Below, piece after piece: positions 63,993 through 64,000 of a stretch of DNA of 64,000 nt (position 1 is its first letter; each line of letters opens with the position of its first letter). The notes below the pieces were generated by a model, which was not told where the DNA came from, ran no database searches, and worked only from the letters and a program-made list of their open reading frames with translations. The translations under genes and the position numbers were made by a program. The stretch is from Shewanella woodyi ATCC 51908 (GTDB lineage Bacteria; Pseudomonadota; Gammaproteobacteria; Enterobacterales; Shewanellaceae), in assembly GCF_000019525.1 (NCBI RefSeq), contig NC_010506.1:5766001-5830000 (forward strand). The letters run 5' to 3'.

Positions 63993-64000
63993 AAGAAAGT

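Noticed and set aside
1..64000. tRNA, rRNA, CRISPR array, insertion sequence or prophage
   Set aside because: None seen: no cloverleaf with CCA-type ends, no spaced direct repeats, and no transposase, integrase or phage structural gene.

Overview
The window reads as chromosomal DNA of a Shewanella-type marine gammaproteobacterium. Supporting points are tandem three-subunit formate dehydrogenases with their small Tat-signal proteins and DUF3305/DUF3306 accessory genes, a GlyGly-CTERM secreted protease, DUF2986, a second FliL-like gene, sensory genes of the MCP and GGDEF classes, and dispersed palindromic intergenic repeats. I saw no tRNA, rRNA, CRISPR array, insertion sequence or prophage.

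Layout. 1-2757: two tandem gltS-type glutamate/Na+ symporter genes, the first cut by the window edge. 2965-4353: two very small genes (DUF2986; Pmp3/YqaE) and an RluA-family pseudouridine synthase. 4382-7430: a ygiW / PepSY / response regulator / histidine kinase cluster of the YgiW-QseBC kind. 7540-13014: one long leftward run, moaA-moaB-moaC-moaD-moaE-modA-modB-modC, joining molybdopterin synthesis to molybdate import, with a structured leader that looks like a Moco riboswitch. 13350-24162: ETF-ubiquinone oxidoreductase, an MCP, a diguanylate cyclase, a PfkB sugar kinase, YiiM, two GNATs, two small ferredoxin-fold (ABM-like) proteins and a LysR regulator.

24228-41844 is the core of the window. 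It holds a HemN-like radical SAM protein; two paralogous formate dehydrogenase operons (each: small Tat protein, catalytic A, Fe-S B, cytochrome b C); a TorD-like chaperone; a large polyferredoxin; DUF3306 and DUF3305; and, divergently, FdhD and an excisionase-HTH/periplasmic-binding-fold regulator. The upstream moa/mod operon supplies the molybdenum cofactor these enzymes need. Both catalytic subunits carry Cys rather than selenocysteine as the metal ligand.

41845-57853: mixed housekeeping and accessory genes (pirin, GNAT, rlmF, a FliL paralogue, ubiC, an M6 metalloprotease with PKD repeats, MarC/YhgN, a ZIP-like/permease fusion with His-rich tail, NRDE/TANGO2 protein, acyltransferase, LysE exporter, MscS channel, DUF3157) interspersed with two families of palindromic repeats. 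58133-63766: the histidine utilisation genes hutH-hutU and hutC (leftward) and hutI (rightward), with HutC-type palindromes in both outward-facing promoters.

Most genes are of recognised families. The least explained items are the covarying palindromic repeats, the Cys rearrangement in FdhD, the perfect palindrome between the fdh accessory genes and fdhD, and the ZIP-like/permease fusion. Start codons were moved inward from the longest open frame wherever a ribosome binding site and family length argued for it; each such choice is stated.
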